A DNA stretch of 64,000 nucleotides from Tepidiformaceae bacterium (GCA_958295975.1 OY282446.1:248001-312000); one strand, 5' to 3'. Counted from the first letter of the stretch, positions 1 through 7,931 are shown. Made by a program: numbers and translations. Notes: generated from the letters alone by a model not told the origin.

Positions 1-2
1 AT

Positions 3-1451
3 CCGACCACCCTCGTGTGGAGCATCCGCCCGGGCATGAAGTTCCACAACGGCGATCCGGTGAACTCCGAGGCCGTGGCCTTCAGCTTCTCGCGCCTGCC
101 GGAGCTCTACACCGCGCTCGGCGCCACGCACGTCACCAACACCGGCTTCACCTTCGTGGACAACTTCGAGGCCACCGACGAGCTGACGATGCGCGAGAAC
201 TGGCTGACCCCGAACGCGGATGCCCTCATCTACCGCGCCCGCCACTACTACTCCTTCGTCAATCCCCGCATCGTCGAGCGGGAGGGGACCATCGAGGGCA
301 CGATCGAGCTGGCGGACGGCACGAGCAAGGACATCCTCGGCATCCAGCAGCTGCCGTTCGGCTCCGGCAGCGGGCCCTACACGCTCGCGCGGCGCGACTC
401 CATCGGCACGCGCATGGAGCGTTGGCCGGACTACCACAAGCACACGCCCGCGGACGACGGCTTCGTCGAGGACGGCCCCTACATCGACGCCTGGGAGATC
501 CGCATCATCCCCGACGTGGCGGCGGCCAAGTCCGCCTTCCTCGCCGGCGAACTCGACGTCTACAACGACGTCGACCCGCTGGAGCTGCCCGACTTCGAGG
601 GACAGGACCATCTGTCCATCCTCGAATCCCCCGCGGGCGGCTACGCCCTCTGCGGCATGGACGGCGGCAAGTTCCACGACAAGCGCTCGCGCCAGGCGCT
701 GCAGAAGGCCTTCGACTACGAGAGCTTCATCGCGGCCCTGCGCCCCTTCGGCGGCACCTACCAGGGCCCGGTCTCGAACCTGCTCCCGCACTTCGCGCTG
801 AGCCAGGAGGAGATCCGCTCGTACTACCGCTACGACCCCGCCGAGGCGCGGCAGCTCTGGGAAGCGGCCGACTTCGAGTACCCGGTCGAGAGCCTCAAGG
901 TCTTCCTGTCCACCGGCAGCGCCCTCCAGCAGCAGATCGCCGAGTTCGTCGCCCAGTCGCTCGGCGACTCGCTCGGCCTCCCCACGGAGGTCGAGGCGGT
1001 CGACGTCAACACCTGGGCGGCGCGCGCACTCGAGCGGGCGCAGGTCAAGGACTGGGACCTGCTGACCTACGGCATCGGCACCTCGGGCGGCACCACCGGC
1101 CTCCCGAACGACTCCGCCCTCATCAACTTCGACCCGCGCGGCTATGGCAACAGCGCCTTCAACCACAGCCTGGCCGAGGACCTGATGCCCCGCGCCGAAA
1201 TCCTCGCCGACGGCACCGAGCTCATCGGCATGCTGGAGCGGCAGGAGCAGGAGGTCGACCGCGAGGCCCGCACGCAGCTGCTCTCCGAGGTCCAGCACTG
1301 GATCCTCGACCGGCACTGGTGCAACTGGTCGCTGCCGCCCGCGACGACCTCGTTCTACGGCTTCAGCTCGCGCCTGCGCGACTTCGCCCCGAACGACTGG
1401 CTCAACTCCTACGACCGCAGGCGCGAGTCCATGTGGCTCGCGGACGCCTAG
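3..1451 (+). CDS. ABC transporter solute-binding protein, family 5 (3' part)
   Basis: This is the C-terminal part of an extracellular solute-binding protein of the oligopeptide/nickel class (SBP_bac_5), which captures peptides or similar solutes for an ABC importer. The frame is already open at the left edge of the window, so the start and signal peptide lie outside it. The visible protein begins with the family hallmark around SIRPGMKFHNGDPVNSEAV, the conserved lobe-I segment that reads LRPGVKFHDGTPF in relatives. Further on come a typical LVEAI/ALQKAFDYESFI-like hinge segment and an aromatic-rich C-terminus. It ends at TAG and is followed by a strong terminator. The ligand cannot be predicted from sequence, and no permease genes are visible downstream. 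Confidence 0.85.
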   Translation, partial: PTTLVWSIRPGMKFHNGDPVNSEAVAFSFSRLPELYTALGATHVTNTGFTFVDNFEATDELTMRENWLTPNADALIYRARHYYSFVNPRIVEREGTIEGTIELADGTSKDILGIQQLPFGSGSGPYTLARRDSIGTRMERWPDYHKHTPADDGFVEDGPYIDAWEIRIIPDVAAAKSAFLAGELDVYNDVDPLELPDFEGQDHLSILESPAGGYALCGMDGGKFHDKRSRQALQKAFDYESFIAALRPFGGTYQGPVSNLLPHFALSQEEIRSYYRYDPAEARQLWEAADFEYPVESLKVFLSTGSALQQQIAEFVAQSLGDSLGLPTEVEAVDVNTWAARALERAQVKDWDLLTYGIGTSGGTTGLPNDSALINFDPRGYGNSAFNHSLAEDLMPRAEILADGTELIGMLERQEQEVDREARTQLLSEVQHWILDRHWCNWSLPPATTSFYGFSSRLRDFAPNDWLNSYDRRRESMWLADA

Positions 1452-1496
1452 CCCAACCGCCCCGCGGGCGCCCGCCGGGCGCTCCGTCCATCCGCG

Positions 1497-1528
1497 AAGG
1501 CCCGCCCCGGAAATGGGGCGGGCCTTTT
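1497..1528. terminator. Bidirectional intrinsic terminator
   Basis: A perfect 10-bp stem (1499-1508 with 1515-1524) surrounds a 6-nt loop and is flanked by AA on the left and TTTT on the right. It can act in both directions. It ends the solute-binding gene on the plus strand, and it sits 11 bp beyond the minus-strand stop at 1539-1541. Confidence 0.8.
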
Positions 1529-1538
1529 GCCGCCACGC

Positions 1539-1637
1539 TCACCACCATTCGAGATGCTCGTGGGCGGCCCAGCCCTCAATCCCGCCACCGGTACGGACGT
1601 GGACCCAGACAGTGCTTCTGTACAGGCCCGGCCCGTA
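1539..1637 (-). pseudogene. 3' remnant of a gene cut by the IS (SH3-like C-terminus)
   Basis: To the left of the deduced IS end, the minus strand carries 32 codons and a stop, read in frame with the transposase. The residues include WVHVRTGGGIEGW followed by a short aromatic tail. This resembles the last strands of bacterial SH3-like domains, where a WVkVRt.dGreGWV pattern is common. A bidirectional terminator lies just past the stop, as expected for the true end of a gene. I infer that the element inserted into a host gene or at its 3' end. No convincing 5' portion is seen to the right of the element, so the interrupted gene is not reconstructed here. Confidence 0.35.
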
Positions 1638-2404
1638 GGGCGTGTTCACGCTACGGAGCATCTCGTAGCTGAGAGCGAGAAGGATGAAGCCGCAGTAGAG
1701 CGCATCCAGCTTGTCGTAGCGGGAGGCGATGCGACGGTAGCCCTTCAGCCGCCGGATGAGGCGCTCCACCTCGTTGCGACGGCGGTAGCGCTTGCGGTCG
1801 TACTGCCAGGGGCGTCGCCGGTGGGGCATGGGCGGCACCACGGGCACATAGCCCAGGTCCCGCGCCAGCTGGCGCGTGGCATCGCCCTCATAGGCACGGT
1901 CCATGATGAGAAACACGCCCGGCATGGGTCCCAGACGCTGGAGCAGCTTGCGGCCTTCGGGCGCGTCGCCCGCCTGGCCCGGGGAGAGGGTGGCGATCAG
2001 GGCCGTGCAGGCATCCGCGGCAGCCAGATGAAGCTTGGAGGACCAGCCGGCGCGGGAGCGTCCGATGGCCTGGGGCCCCTTTTTTTGAGCGCCCCCGTGC
2101 CGTCCGGGTGGACCTTCACGATGGTGCTGTCCAGCGACACCGCCTCCACCTTGATGCGCACGATCCGCTCCCGCTGGAGCTGCGTGAAGACGCGGTCGAG
2201 GACGCCGTTCTTCGACCAGCGGTTCATGCGCATGTAGACGGTGTGCCAGTTGCCGAAGCGTTCGGGAAGCCCGCGCCACTTACAGCCGTGCTCGGCCACG
2301 TAGAGGATGGCGTTGAGGACCTGCAGGTTGGAGAGGCGCACGGTGCCGCGCTGGACGGGGAGGACGGGGGCGATGCGTTCGTACTGGGCCTCGGTCAGTT
2401 CCAT
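1539..2404 (-). CDS. IS5-family transposase, two frames joined by -1 frameshift
   Basis: This is a DDE transposase split into two overlapping frames. The upstream frame (from ATG 2404, preceded by a GAGG motif) holds the N-terminal DUF4096-type helix-turn-helix segment (MELTEAQYERIAPVLP) and the first catalytic Asp (SLDSTIVKVHPDG). The downstream frame holds the second Asp (IMDRAYEGD) and the Y-R-E-K signature (YRRRNEVERLIRRLK). The frames join through a seven-A run on the minus strand (2080-2086), a typical -1 slippery site in IS5 subgroups. Fused length is about 290 residues. The last 32 codons lie beyond the deduced IS terminus: the target TA normally supplies a TAG or TAA stop, but here it reads TAC. 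The frame therefore runs into flanking DNA. An alternative start is GTG 2413. Confidence 0.85.
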
Positions 2405-2448
2405 GCCCCTCACCCTACCATAAACATCCCACTAGTGTGAACAGGCCC
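1638..2448 (-). mobile_element. IS5-family insertion sequence (811 bp)
   Basis: The boundaries come from imperfect terminal inverted repeats. GGGCGTGTTCACGCTA on the plus strand at 1638 matches GGGCCTGTTCACACTA on the minus strand at 2448, with two mismatches in 16. Both are flanked by TA (1636-1637 and 2449-2450), the short target duplication of this family. The size of 811 bp suits single-transposase IS5-group elements. The transposase reads right to left. The insertion lies directly upstream of the promoter of the Ig-like protein gene, so it could affect that gene's upstream regulation, but the TTGACA box at 2465 is intact. Confidence 0.75.
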
Positions 2449-2464
2449 TAGCGGCCAGCGCCCG

Positions 2465-2493
2465 TTGACAGCCGCGCGCTCCCTTCGTACAAC
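2465..2493 (+). promoter_or_regulatory. Sigma-70-type promoter of Ig-like gene copy 1
   Basis: TTGACA (2465-2470) and TACAAC (2488-2493) are separated by 17 bp. The same promoter block (TTGACA, similar spacer, TAAATT) precedes the paralogue at 55189, which supports function. The expected transcript start is near 2500, about 25 nt before the ATG at 2525. Confidence 0.75.
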
Positions 2494-2524
2494 TCCATCA
2501 GCGCCCGTCGCGCCGGAGCCTGTA

Positions 2525-5029
2525 ATGAAGCTCACCCCCCCCCCCCCACTTATGGCAAGTTACGCGCTGCGGCTCATCGCGCTCGCGCTCGTCGGCGGGA
2601 CGCTGCTGTTTGCCAACTCCGCCACGCACTCCCAGACGGCCTGCTCCTTCAGCGGCACCGCCGTCCGCGCCCAGACGTACATCGCCGGTACGGCCATCGC
2701 GTCCCCCGGCGCCAACCTCCCGATCACCTTCCCCACGGCCACGGGCTCGGGCTGCACGACGCCCATCGTCTACACCCTCACGCCCGTCGCCACCGCGGGC
2801 TCCACCGGCACGAGCGTGCCCGGCCTCACCTTCAACGGGAGCGCCACGCCGCCCACGCTCACGGGCACGCCCACCGCCCCCGCGGGCTATTCCGACACGC
2901 ACGTGCTCGCCTACACCGCCACGGACGCGAACGGCGACACCGCCACCGTCCAGTACCGCATCACCGTCGAGGCCGACAGCACGCCCACTTTTGCCCGGAC
3001 CGAGTATGCCCAAACCTTCTACGTCGACCGCTACGAAGTCTGGGGCACGCCGCAGGTGGACGGCGGCAACTATTTCGGCACCGGCGGCTCCCAGTACTCG
3101 ATCGCGGTCCCCGACGGAGAGATGGCGAACTACTGGGCCAACGGGCCCCTGCGGCACATCGCCAACGCCCACCAGATGACGGCCCTGCCCACCGCGACGG
3201 CGGCGGAGACGAGCCACGTCTTCACGTTCACGGACCGGGATGGCGACGTCGCCACCACGATGCTCAAGTTCAAGGTGGAGGACGCGCCCAGTCCGGACTT
3301 CTTCCGCGACTCCATCCGCGTGAACTGGATTCTCAACAGCATCCCCCGCAACGACAGCCCGCTGACCTTCGACGGCGCGGGCGGGACGGGCACGACCTAC
3401 GCCCTCAGCGGGACGCTGCCCGCCGGGCTCACCTTCGACGCCGCCCAGCGCCGCGTCACCGGCAGGCCGACCGAGGCCGGCACGTTCGCGCTCACGCTCA
3501 CGGCCACGGACAGCAACGGCGCGAGCGACACGCAGGCCGTCAGCATCTTCGTGTCGCCGACGACCGACCCCAGCACTGCCCCCGCGTTCGCGGGCCGGAG
3601 CGTCCTGAGCTGCACCGAGGTCAGGGTGCACTGGGGGGCGCCGCGCGGGGGCAATCCCCCGGAGGCTGGGTTCACCCTGCCGACCGTCACCGGCTATCGC
3701 ATCGAGGGGAAGCAGCGCGGCGTCGATTCCGACTGGAAGCTCATCGCCGAGACCGGGGCCGCCGCCACCAGCTATACGCACTCCGATCTCCCGCCCGGCT
3801 CGCAGTGGACCTACCGCGTCCGCGCCATCACGGCGGGCGGCGTCAACCCCTGGTCCCCGAACGTGCACGCATCGACGTCCGTGAACCCCAGCAGGCCCTA
3901 CCGCGCGCTGGAGGTGGGGATGACGATCAGCGTCTCCTACCCGACGGCCAGAGGGGGCGAGATCACGCGCTTCGAGTGGTACCGCTCGCCCGATCAGGCG
4001 CCGCTGGACTGGCAGCGCGCCCCCGGAGGCCCGGCGGGGTTCTACGACGTCACGGACGCCGACGTCGGACACCTGATCGGGGTGGCCTTCCCCGGCGAGG
4101 AGTACGTCGCCTGGGTCCACGCCGTCACCAGCCAGGTGACCGTGATCCAGTCCTTCGCCGGCGTCTACGATCCGGTCATCCCCGACGACTCCCCGTCCTT
4201 CGCCGCGAGCGGCGAGCGCATCGTGGAGCCGCCCGCATCCGTCAACATCCAGCTGCCCACGGCCACCGGCGGCAGCGGGACCATCGTCTACGCGCTCAGC
4301 CCCGACCTGCCCGCCGGGCTCGTCTTCGACGAGGACGCGCTCACCGTCACGGGCACGCCCCCGCCCGACTGGACGGGGGACTACGCCTTCACCGCGCGCG
4401 ACGACGACTGCGACATCGCCACCTACACGCTCGCCATCGGCCCCGAACCAATCATCCTCGAACCCGAACCGGAGTCGCCAGCGCCGTTCGTCCCGGCGAC
4501 GCGCTACGGCGCCGTCACCGTCACCGTGGCCGAGGAAGGGAACGCGCCGGAGGACGCGGTCTACGGCGTCCGCCTCGCCTGCGGGCCGTCCGCCTTCACG
4601 CCCGCGCTGGCCGCCGGGGAGAGCTATACCGCCTCGGTCGTGGCGGGCAGCCTCTGCGCGCTCAGCGTGACCGACCGGCAGGGCGCGTCGGAGGTGCGCG
4701 GCGAGTTCGCTGGCCGCCTCATCGGGGAGGGGAGCAGCGCCGCCACCGTCACGCTGGTCCACGAGGCCCCGGAAGAGCGGCTGGAAGCGACGCTGGTGGC
4801 GGGCCTGACCTTCGTGCGCTGGCGGGGCGAGGAGACGCCCGTGGCCGAGGCCGTGGCCGAGCTCACGCTGCGCGTCACCGCCGTGCACCAGTGGGACGTG
4901 GCCACGCAGTCATGGCGCTCCTGGTCCCCCGGCGGCGAGGCCATCCCCGGCATGAACACGCTGGCCGCGTTCGAGCCGGGCGGCATCTACTTCATCTTCG
5001 CCGAAGCGGGGACGGACGCTGCGAACTGA
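2525..5029 (+). CDS. Secreted multi-domain Ig-like/FN3 protein, copy 1 (C13 tract in frame)
   Basis: This is a probable exported surface or matrix protein of about 834 residues. I place the start at ATG 2525 because GGAG (2515-2518) lies 6 nt before it. The alternative ATG 2552, which begins the signal peptide MASYALRLIALALVGGTLLF, has only poly-C before it. Between these starts lies C13 (2535-2547), in frame. After the signal peptide come several putative-Ig (He_PIG) modules with GTYAL/LPAGLTF and VTGRPTEAGTF patterns. A fibronectin-III-like module follows (GYRIEGKQRG ... YRVRAITAGGVNPWS), then another Ig module, an EPEPESPAP linker and a conserved C-terminal domain. No catalytic motif or sortase signal is visible. 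The likely role is adhesion or cell-surface interaction (inference). The paralogue at 55284 shares the N- and C-termini but differs in the middle. Confidence 0.8.
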   Translation: MKLTPPPPLMASYALRLIALALVGGTLLFANSATHSQTACSFSGTAVRAQTYIAGTAIASPGANLPITFPTATGSGCTTPIVYTLTPVATAGSTGTSVPGLTFNGSATPPTLTGTPTAPAGYSDTHVLAYTATDANGDTATVQYRITVEADSTPTFARTEYAQTFYVDRYEVWGTPQVDGGNYFGTGGSQYSIAVPDGEMANYWANGPLRHIANAHQMTALPTATAAETSHVFTFTDRDGDVATTMLKFKVEDAPSPDFFRDSIRVNWILNSIPRNDSPLTFDGAGGTGTTYALSGTLPAGLTFDAAQRRVTGRPTEAGTFALTLTATDSNGASDTQAVSIFVSPTTDPSTAPAFAGRSVLSCTEVRVHWGAPRGGNPPEAGFTLPTVTGYRIEGKQRGVDSDWKLIAETGAAATSYTHSDLPPGSQWTYRVRAITAGGVNPWSPNVHASTSVNPSRPYRALEVGMTISVSYPTARGGEITRFEWYRSPDQAPLDWQRAPGGPAGFYDVTDADVGHLIGVAFPGEEYVAWVHAVTSQVTVIQSFAGVYDPVIPDDSPSFAASGERIVEPPASVNIQLPTATGGSGTIVYALSPDLPAGLVFDEDALTVTGTPPPDWTGDYAFTARDDDCDIATYTLAIGPEPIILEPEPESPAPFVPATRYGAVTVTVAEEGNAPEDAVYGVRLACGPSAFTPALAAGESYTASVVAGSLCALSVTDRQGASEVRGEFAGRLIGEGSSAATVTLVHEAPEERLEATLVAGLTFVRWRGEETPVAEAVAELTLRVTAVHQWDVATQSWRSWSPGGEAIPGMNTLAAFEPGGIYFIFAEAGTDAAN
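2535..2547 (+). repeat. Homopolymeric C13 tract, candidate phase-variation switch
   Basis: Thirteen consecutive C lie inside the first codons after the Shine-Dalgarno-supported ATG 2525. With 13 C the signal peptide and mature protein are in frame (ON). Gain or loss of one C would terminate or redirect translation. The paralogue has 14 C at the equivalent place. Confidence 0.7.
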
Positions 5030-5085
5030 CGGCGTGGCGTGCCCGCGCGCCTGCGCCGTAGCGGCGGGCGGGGGAGAATCGGGGC

Positions 5086-6162
5086 ATGGCGCTCGACCTC
5101 GACCCCGGGCTGGCGGCGACGGGCAACCCCGCGCTCGTGAGGGCCATCGTCGCGGAGATGGACGGCGGCGCCATCCCCTTCGAGCGCTTCATGGAGCTGG
5201 CGCTCTACCACCCCGAGCACGGCTACTACCGCAAGGCCGGGCGCGTGGGGCCGTCCGGCGACTTCCTCACCAGCCCGACCGTGCACCCGATGTTCGGCTG
5301 GGCCGTGGGGGCCTGGTGCGAGTGGGTGTGGGAGGCGCTGGGGCGGCCCGATCCCTTCGCCGTGATCGAGCCCGGCGCGGGCGAGGGGGCGCTGGCGACG
5401 GCGCTGCTGGACTGGGCGGACGGACGCGGCGGCGGCTTCGCCCGCGCCCTGCGCTACACCGCCATCGAGCCGAACGCGCGCGGCGGCGACCCGCGCGTGG
5501 AGTGGCGCGCGGACGCCCCCCCGCCGGCGGAGGCGGGCGTGGCGCTTTCGAACGAGCTGTTCGACGCGCTGCCCGTGCGGCTCTTCGAGGTGGGCGAGCG
5601 CGGCCCGGCGGAGGTGTACGTGCGCTGGGACGGCGCGGCCTTCACGGAGACGCGCGGCCCCATCGCCACCATCGACGGCGCGCCCGCCGCCGGGCGCTTC
5701 GAGGCCAGCGGTCGCGCGCCCGCGACGATGGCGGCCATGTGCGCGCTCGTGCGGCGCGGCGCCGTGCTCGCCTTCGACTACGGCCATCCGGCGGAGGATC
5801 TGTGGGCGGACTGGCGCACGCGGGGGACGCTGCTCTGCTTCCACCGGCACACGGCCCACGAGGACCCCTACCAGCACGTGGGCGAGCAGGACCTGACCGC
5901 GCACGTGAACCTGTCCGAGCTGACGGCGGCGATGGAGGACGCGGGCATGACCGCCTTCGCACCCGTCAGCCAGGCGGCCTTCCTCACGGAGACGGGGCTG
6001 GGGCGGCTGGTGGAGTCGGCGCGCGACGACGCGGCGGAGTACTTCGCGCGGCGGCGCGCCTTCCAGCGGCTCACCGACGCCGCCGGGCTGGGGCGCGTGC
6101 GCGCGCTGGCGGGAACGCGCGGGCTGGCGGGAACGCCGCCCGGTTTCGGCGGCGAGGCATGA
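5086..6162 (+). CDS. SAM-dependent methyltransferase, MidA/NDUFAF7 family
   Basis: This 358-residue protein belongs to the COG1565/MidA family. The mitochondrial members (NDUFAF7) methylate an arginine of a complex I subunit; the substrate of bacterial members is mostly unknown. Family features are the N-terminal IPFERFMELALYHPEHGYY and the GDFLTSP segment. The SAM-binding loop is VIEPGAGEGALA. Further downstream is the SNELFDALPVRLFE segment, and FDYGHPAEDLW is equivalent to the family's DYG motif. ATG 5086 follows GGGGGAGAAT and gives the usual family length. It overlaps the next gene by four bases (ATGA), so the two are probably cotranslated. Confidence 0.88.
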   Translation: MALDLDPGLAATGNPALVRAIVAEMDGGAIPFERFMELALYHPEHGYYRKAGRVGPSGDFLTSPTVHPMFGWAVGAWCEWVWEALGRPDPFAVIEPGAGEGALATALLDWADGRGGGFARALRYTAIEPNARGGDPRVEWRADAPPPAEAGVALSNELFDALPVRLFEVGERGPAEVYVRWDGAAFTETRGPIATIDGAPAAGRFEASGRAPATMAAMCALVRRGAVLAFDYGHPAEDLWADWRTRGTLLCFHRHTAHEDPYQHVGEQDLTAHVNLSELTAAMEDAGMTAFAPVSQAAFLTETGLGRLVESARDDAAEYFARRRAFQRLTDAAGLGRVRALAGTRGLAGTPPGFGGEA

Positions 6163-6674
6163 GCGGCGGGGAGCGCGCGCCCGCCACCGACGCCCCGCCC
6201 CGCGCGACGCCGATCGCGGCGGGCGAGCCGATGCCGTCCTTCCGCCTGCCCGCCGTGACGGCGTCGGGGGAGCGCATCGAGGTCACGCTCGACGGGGCGC
6301 TGGCGGAGGGCGGCGCGCTCTTCCTCTTCTACCGCGACGACGGGATGCCCCTGTGCACGCGGCAGCTGCGGGCCTTCGCGCAGGAGCGCGGGACGCTGCG
6401 CGCGGCGGGCGTGCTGCCGTTCGGGATCAACACGAACGGGCTGGGCTCGCACGAGCGCTTCCAGGAGCGCGACCGCTTCCCCTTCCCGCTGCTCAGCGAC
6501 TTTTTCGGGGAGGTGACGCGCGCCTGCGGCCTCTGGGACGAGGACGAGCGCAAGGCGCGGCGGGCGCTCGTGGCCGTGGGCCGCGACGGGACCGTGCGCC
6601 ACGCCGAGCCGCACTTCAACCCGGACAACCTCGCCGCCTTCGAGGCGCTCTTCGCGGCCCTCGGGCTGGCGTAG
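6159..6674 (+). CDS. Peroxiredoxin-like protein (AhpC/TSA, PrxQ-type)
   Basis: This is a 171-residue thioredoxin-fold protein of the AhpC/TSA group, predicted to reduce peroxides in the cytoplasm. The peroxidatic Cys sits in FYRDDGMPLCTRQL, matching the PGCTKEAC region of PrxQ/Bcp. The second Cys found five residues later in many PrxQ enzymes is replaced by Leu, so it would act as a one-Cys enzyme or use another partner. Later motifs (FPLLSDFFGEVTRACGLWDEDERKARRALVAV) are typical of the family. The start overlaps the preceding stop as ATGA. The stop codon TAG is also part of a TAGACT -10 box for the next gene. Confidence 0.82.
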   Translation: MSGGERAPATDAPPRATPIAAGEPMPSFRLPAVTASGERIEVTLDGALAEGGALFLFYRDDGMPLCTRQLRAFAQERGTLRAAGVLPFGINTNGLGSHERFQERDRFPFPLLSDFFGEVTRACGLWDEDERKARRALVAVGRDGTVRHAEPHFNPDNLAAFEALFAALGLA

Positions 6675-6677
6675 ACT
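6672..6677 (+). promoter_or_regulatory. TAGACT -10 box upstream of yceI-like gene
   Basis: TAGACT overlaps the stop codon of the peroxiredoxin gene and lies 30 nt before ATG 6708. A Shine-Dalgarno (GGAAGGGA) lies between them. No -35 is obvious. It matches the recurrent TAnnnT boxes of this window. Confidence 0.5.
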
Positions 6678-6707
6678 GGCGCGCAACCGGACCGGAAGGG
6701 ACCACGC

Positions 6708-7457
6708 ATGACGCGACGGCGACTCCTCATCGGCGGCGGCGCAGCGGCGGCGCTCATCGCCCTGCTGATCTTCCTGCTCTGGTGGTTCCTGCTGCGGGAC
6801 GACGCGCCCCCGGCGGTCACGCTCCCCGCCGCCGTCTCCTCCGTCGAGGACGGCGCGACCGCCACGGCGCGGCCCGCGTCCGCCGCGACGGCCAGCCCCA
6901 CGCCCGACGCGGTGGCGGCGGCGCTGGACGGCGTCTGGACCCTTTCCGGACAGGGCGAGAGCTTCGCGGGCTACCGCGTGGAGGAGGAGCTGGCGACCAT
7001 CGGCTACAAGGAAGCCGTGGGGCGCACGCCCGCCATCGAGGCGTCCGTGACGATCGCGGGCGGCGAGCTGGTCGCGGCCACGATCACCGCCGACCTGCGC
7101 GGCCTGAAGAGCGACGACTCCCGCCGCGACGGCGCGCTCCGGCGGCAGGCGCTGGAGACGAACGATTTTCCCACGGCCACGTTCGCGCTGGAGGGGCCGC
7201 TCGCCATCCCCGCGGGGCTGGCGGCGGGCGAATCCGTCGCCCTGAGCGCGGACGGTTCGTTCACGCTGCACGGCGTCACGCGGACCGTGGCCATCCCCAT
7301 CGAGGCGGAGCTGGCGGACGGCCTGCTGGTGGTGGTCGGCTCGCTGCCGGTCCTGTTCGCCGACTACGGCATCGCCCAGCCGCGCTCGCCCATCCTCGTT
7401 TCCGTCGAGGACAACGGCGTCATGGAGTTCCAGCTGGTGCTGGCGCGGGAGCCCTGA
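6708..7457 (+). CDS. YceI-like lipid-binding domain protein, membrane anchored
   Basis: This is a 249-residue protein. The N-terminal signal anchor (ALIALLIFLLWWFLL) is followed by a short Ala/Thr/Pro linker and then a YceI-type beta-barrel domain. YceI domains bind polyisoprenoids or other hydrophobic ligands outside the cytoplasm. Evidence is the WTLSGQGESFAGYRVEEEL opening and the DLRGLKSDDSRRDGALRRQAL segment, where relatives have 'l.SD...RD..lr...l'. The FPTATFALEG strand and the FTLHGVTRTVAIPIEAEL strand follow. Shine-Dalgarno GGAAGGGA precedes ATG 6708. The anchor suggests an extracytoplasmic location; the ligand is not known. Confidence 0.85.
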   Translation: MTRRRLLIGGGAAAALIALLIFLLWWFLLRDDAPPAVTLPAAVSSVEDGATATARPASAATASPTPDAVAAALDGVWTLSGQGESFAGYRVEEELATIGYKEAVGRTPAIEASVTIAGGELVAATITADLRGLKSDDSRRDGALRRQALETNDFPTATFALEGPLAIPAGLAAGESVALSADGSFTLHGVTRTVAIPIEAELADGLLVVVGSLPVLFADYGIAQPRSPILVSVEDNGVMEFQLVLAREP

Positions 7458-7471
7458 GGGCGGGCGGGCGC

Positions 7472-7477
7472 TAGCAT
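7472..7477 (+). promoter_or_regulatory. TAGCAT -10 box giving a leaderless iscU-like gene
   Basis: The box ends 7 nt before ATG 7485, so transcription would begin at or next to the start codon. This favours ATG 7485 over the in-frame ATG 7476, which overlaps the box. Confidence 0.5.
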
Positions 7478-7484
7478 GGGGCGC

Positions 7485-7859
7485 ATGGCCGCCTACTCCG
7501 CCGCCGTCGTCGAGCACTTCGAGCATCCGCGCAACGCGGGCGAGCTGGAATCGCCGGACGGCGAGGCGACGGTCGCCAACCCCGTCTGCGGCGACCGCAT
7601 GAGGGTCATGCTGCGCATCGCGGACGGGCGCATCGCGGAGATGCGGTGGCTCACGCGCGGCTGTCCGCCCGCCATCGCCACCAGCTCCTGGACGAGCGAG
7701 CTGGTGACGGGCTGGACGCTGGCGGAGGCGGAGGGCCTCACGCGCGAGGCCATCGCCGAGGGCGTCGGGGGGCTGCCGCAGGACAAGCTGCACTGCAGCG
7801 TGCTCGCTGCCGACGCCCTGCGGCGCGCCATCGCCGACTACCGCCGCCGCGCCCCCTGA
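7485..7859 (+). CDS. IscU/NifU-like Fe-S cluster scaffold protein
   Basis: This 124-residue protein has all three cluster-ligand cysteines of IscU scaffolds: NPVCGDRM (C35), TRGCPPAIA (C60) and KLHCSVLAADAL (C104). The Asp after the first Cys is also present. IscU-type proteins assemble [2Fe-2S] clusters with a cysteine desulfurase and pass them to apoproteins in the cytosol. No iscS or sufS gene is adjacent. The start at ATG 7485 is supported by a -10 box 7 nt upstream; ATG 7476 is a possible alternative. The GCG found after the second Cys region in many IscU proteins is GCP here, a minor deviation. Confidence 0.88.
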   Translation: MAAYSAAVVEHFEHPRNAGELESPDGEATVANPVCGDRMRVMLRIADGRIAEMRWLTRGCPPAIATSSWTSELVTGWTLAEAEGLTREAIAEGVGGLPQDKLHCSVLAADALRRAIADYRRRAP

Positions 7860-7893
7860 GCGCGCCCGCCGTGCGCCCGAGCGCGAACGGTCG

Positions 7894-7899
7894 TATGAT
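7894..7899 (+). promoter_or_regulatory. TATGAT -10 box for the small membrane protein gene
   Basis: TATGAT lies 32 nt before ATG 7932. A clear Shine-Dalgarno (AAGGGAGG, 7913-7920) is in between. Confidence 0.5.
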
Positions 7900-7931
7900 G
7901 CGGAACCCGGCGAAGGGAGGCGCCCGGTCCG

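Noticed and set aside
2498-4888. Minus-strand open frame of almost 800 codons opposite the Ig-like gene
   Set aside because: It is Gly/Arg/Ala-rich with no family features and lacks a promoter. High GC makes long antisense frames common here.
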